Position numbers and translations under genes: made by a program
Notes under the pieces: model-generated
The model's database searches: none
The model's input: the letters and a program-made list of their open reading frames with translations, nothing else
Told to the model about the DNA's origin: nothing
Shown here: one piece after another, positions 62,211 to 64,000 of the stretch
Layout: each line of letters starts with the position of its first letter
Position numbering within the stretch: the stretch's first letter is position 1
Source of the DNA: Stromatinia cepivora
Taxonomy: Eukaryota; Ascomycota; Leotiomycetes; Helotiales; Sclerotiniaceae
Assembly (NCBI GenBank): GCA_014898415.1
Contig: RCTD01000021.1
Span: forward strand, 868,001 to 932,000
DNA: 64,000 bases
Direction of reading: 5' to 3'

Positions 62211-64000
62211 ACGTGGTTTATCAGTATGCGGGTCATATCAATATACAGATCACTTTCACCTCAATTCATTCTTTCAAACTCATATTATTGAACAACCATT
62301 AAATCAATTAATTAAAATTATAAAAATTATAATAATCTAAAATCTATTACATTATTTTAACAAATCCTTACATTATATCCAATCTTTCTATATTTACTAC
62401 AACATCAACTAAAAGATACTTCCCCATTAGAATTCCCCTCTTTTTAACACTTATCACATTGAATTTGAATATCAATTTCTTATTGAAATAATATATCGAA
62501 AACCTTTTATTCAATAAATACTCTTCCTTAACATAATTAAGTTTTTTTTACACATCAATACTTATTTAATACCTCATTTATTACCTGAAATATACAAATC
62601 TCTATATTTAAAAGTATATTTTCATATATCAATCTCTCTATACTTTTAACTAAAACTAATACAATTTTAAATATAAATATAAAGAAATTTAATTGATAAT
62701 AAATTATTCGAAATTTTACTAAAATTGATTATAAAAAAACTTCAATTGAATTATAAAGGATTTAAAAGATCTATAAATTTTGATCAAAAAAGAAGAAAAT
62801 AAATATACAAATTCGAATATCCAATTTCGAAAATATAACTTCAAAATCAAAAAGTATTAAATCTGTTCCTTGGAATCCTGATTTCATATTCTGAATTATA
62901 ATTGATTTTTGATATACAGCTTTGAAAACTATAAAGAATTCAACTTTCGAAATATAATTGATATATATCTTAATAAACCCATCAATTTGAATACTATATA
63001 AATATTTTAGATTATTAAAACAATCTATATTAAATAATTAAATTAAATAATTTGAATACAATAATAACTTTAAATATATAATATCATTCTCTTTACAATA
63101 TAATTGAAAAACTATTGATTTATAACTTTCATACTCATTTAATATTAATATTCAATATTTACTTTTTCTTCAATTCAAAATATATTTATCGAAATATTTC
63201 AATTATTTTAAATCTATTCCGTTATTTATTTATCCATTAAATATAGATTTAATAATCCAATCCATAAGAAAATCGATTTCAATATACTAATTAGAGAAAT
63301 AAATCTATCCTTGAATTATTAAAAATAAAGATATAATTTCATCTTTTTTATCATTATATATAATCATTATAATCCATTCTCTATTATTTAATTATATTAC
63401 CTTATTTCTACCATTTTATTTAATACTAATTACAATTATTCCAGAATATATAATCTTTATTATAAAGCTTATTTCATCGAAATTATAGAAATCATTATCG
63501 AGAATATTATATTTTGCTTATATATTCGAAACTAATCGAAACCATTTTTCAATAAATTTAAAATCTTTATAAAGAGTCTTTTGAAAATCATAAATATAAT
63601 TAAAATATATCTTTAATTCGATTCAATACTTTACAAATCAATATACCCAGAACTTTCTAATATATTTCACATTCTTCAATTCAAAAATATAATTCATTAT
63701 ATCTTTTATATTTCTTAATTTAAATAAAAATTCTTTTATATCTATATCAAATATATATTCAAAAATAATATTCTCTTTTAATTTTGAAAAATTATGAGAT
63801 TTAGATCGATATTCAAAACAAAAAGTAATATTATTAATTTTATATTATAATATTGTATTCGAAATATTATATATCTTTGTAATCTTCCGAATATTTGTTT
63901 TTTTATCTTTTTGAATAATTTTAACAGTAAGAAATATATAAGCTTCTTGATTATTCGAATTCATTATAGATTATTGATAAAATATATATTGAAAAAGAAA
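62211..64000 (-). mobile_element. Pogo/Fot1-type DNA transposon, right end beyond the window
   Basis: The left end begins ACGTGGTTTATCAGTATGCG at 62211 after TA (62209-62210), a form usual for Fot1/pogo terminal repeats. The transposase relic on the minus strand starts at ATG 63964, 37 bases from the window edge, so the other terminal repeat lies outside. Confidence 0.68.
62700..63964 (-). pseudogene. Pogo/Fot1-type transposase relic
   Basis: Starts MNSNNQEAYIFLTVKIIQKD and continues NIRKITKIYNISNTIL (first helix-turn-helix), FEYRSKSHNFSKL, then a CENP-B-like second domain (KFWVYWFVKYWIELK) and the DDE domain: DFYNFDEISFIIKIIYSGI with the first catalytic Asp, NREWIIMI, WLKYFDKYILN, ILILNEYESYKS (second Asp now Asn, a RIP-type change) and FQLYCKENDIIYL. 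Several stops lie where Gln, Trp or Arg would fit. Nearly full length (about 400 codons read). Confidence 0.75.

Overview
The window looks like nuclear DNA of a filamentous ascomycete, most likely a leotiomycete of the Sclerotiniaceae (Botrytis/Sclerotinia type). The reasons are intron-poor genes with short GT...AG introns (47-143 nt), fungus-specific families (highly reducing polyketide synthase, copper-fist regulator, GMC oxidoreductase, an EFM7-like methyltransferase), and a large AT-rich block of repeats whose copies differ mainly by C/T and G/A changes, as left by repeat-induced point mutation (RIP). The genus is inferred.

Layout: (1) 1-6167 is the 3' two thirds of a highly reducing PKS carrying a C-terminal carnitine-acyltransferase domain. 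It has two introns and an apparent one-base deletion exactly at the ACP phosphopantetheine serine. (2) 7049-24603 is ordinary gene space: a copper-fist transcription factor (minus), an EFM7-like protein methyltransferase (plus), a lineage-specific coiled-coil protein (plus), a divergent protein-kinase-like protein (minus), a GMC oxidoreductase gene with one in-frame stop (minus) and a DUF7924-like protein with a long Asn-Thr repeat (minus). A compact structured RNA candidate lies near 12.2-12.35 kb. (3) From about 24.87 kb to the end the DNA is AT-rich transposon graveyard with no intact host gene recognised.

The graveyard can be partly read as nested insertions using terminal repeats and target-site duplications (TSDs). 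A TIR element (24869-25306) is abutted by a gag-only LTR element (25313-41506, TSD AGTAT). That element is split by a large Copia (25678-40081, TSD ATTAA), which is split by a second Copia (31209-37008, TSD TATAT), which itself holds a 282-bp LTR-like insertion (34143-34424, TSD ATTAT). The outer Copia also carries a 226-bp and a 72-bp insertion with perfect 5-bp TSDs. Further right come a Fot1/pogo-type element (41654-43476), a long inverted repeat (about 43.7-45.4 kb), a Gypsy RT relic (minus, about 48 kb), a 190-bp pure ATT microsatellite, a pogo-type transposase relic (about 51-52.3 kb), a third Copia relic (about 57.3-59.9 kb) and a pogo-type transposon running off the right edge (62211-64000, minus).

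The strongest items for follow-up are the ACP-site frameshift in the PKS, the gag-only LTR element, the short hairpin-rich LTR-like insertions that seem to escape RIP, the minus-strand ORFs with an intron-like gap in the 3' part of the outer Copia, and the structured RNA candidate. Element boundaries and splice sites were read by eye. No alignment or database search was run.
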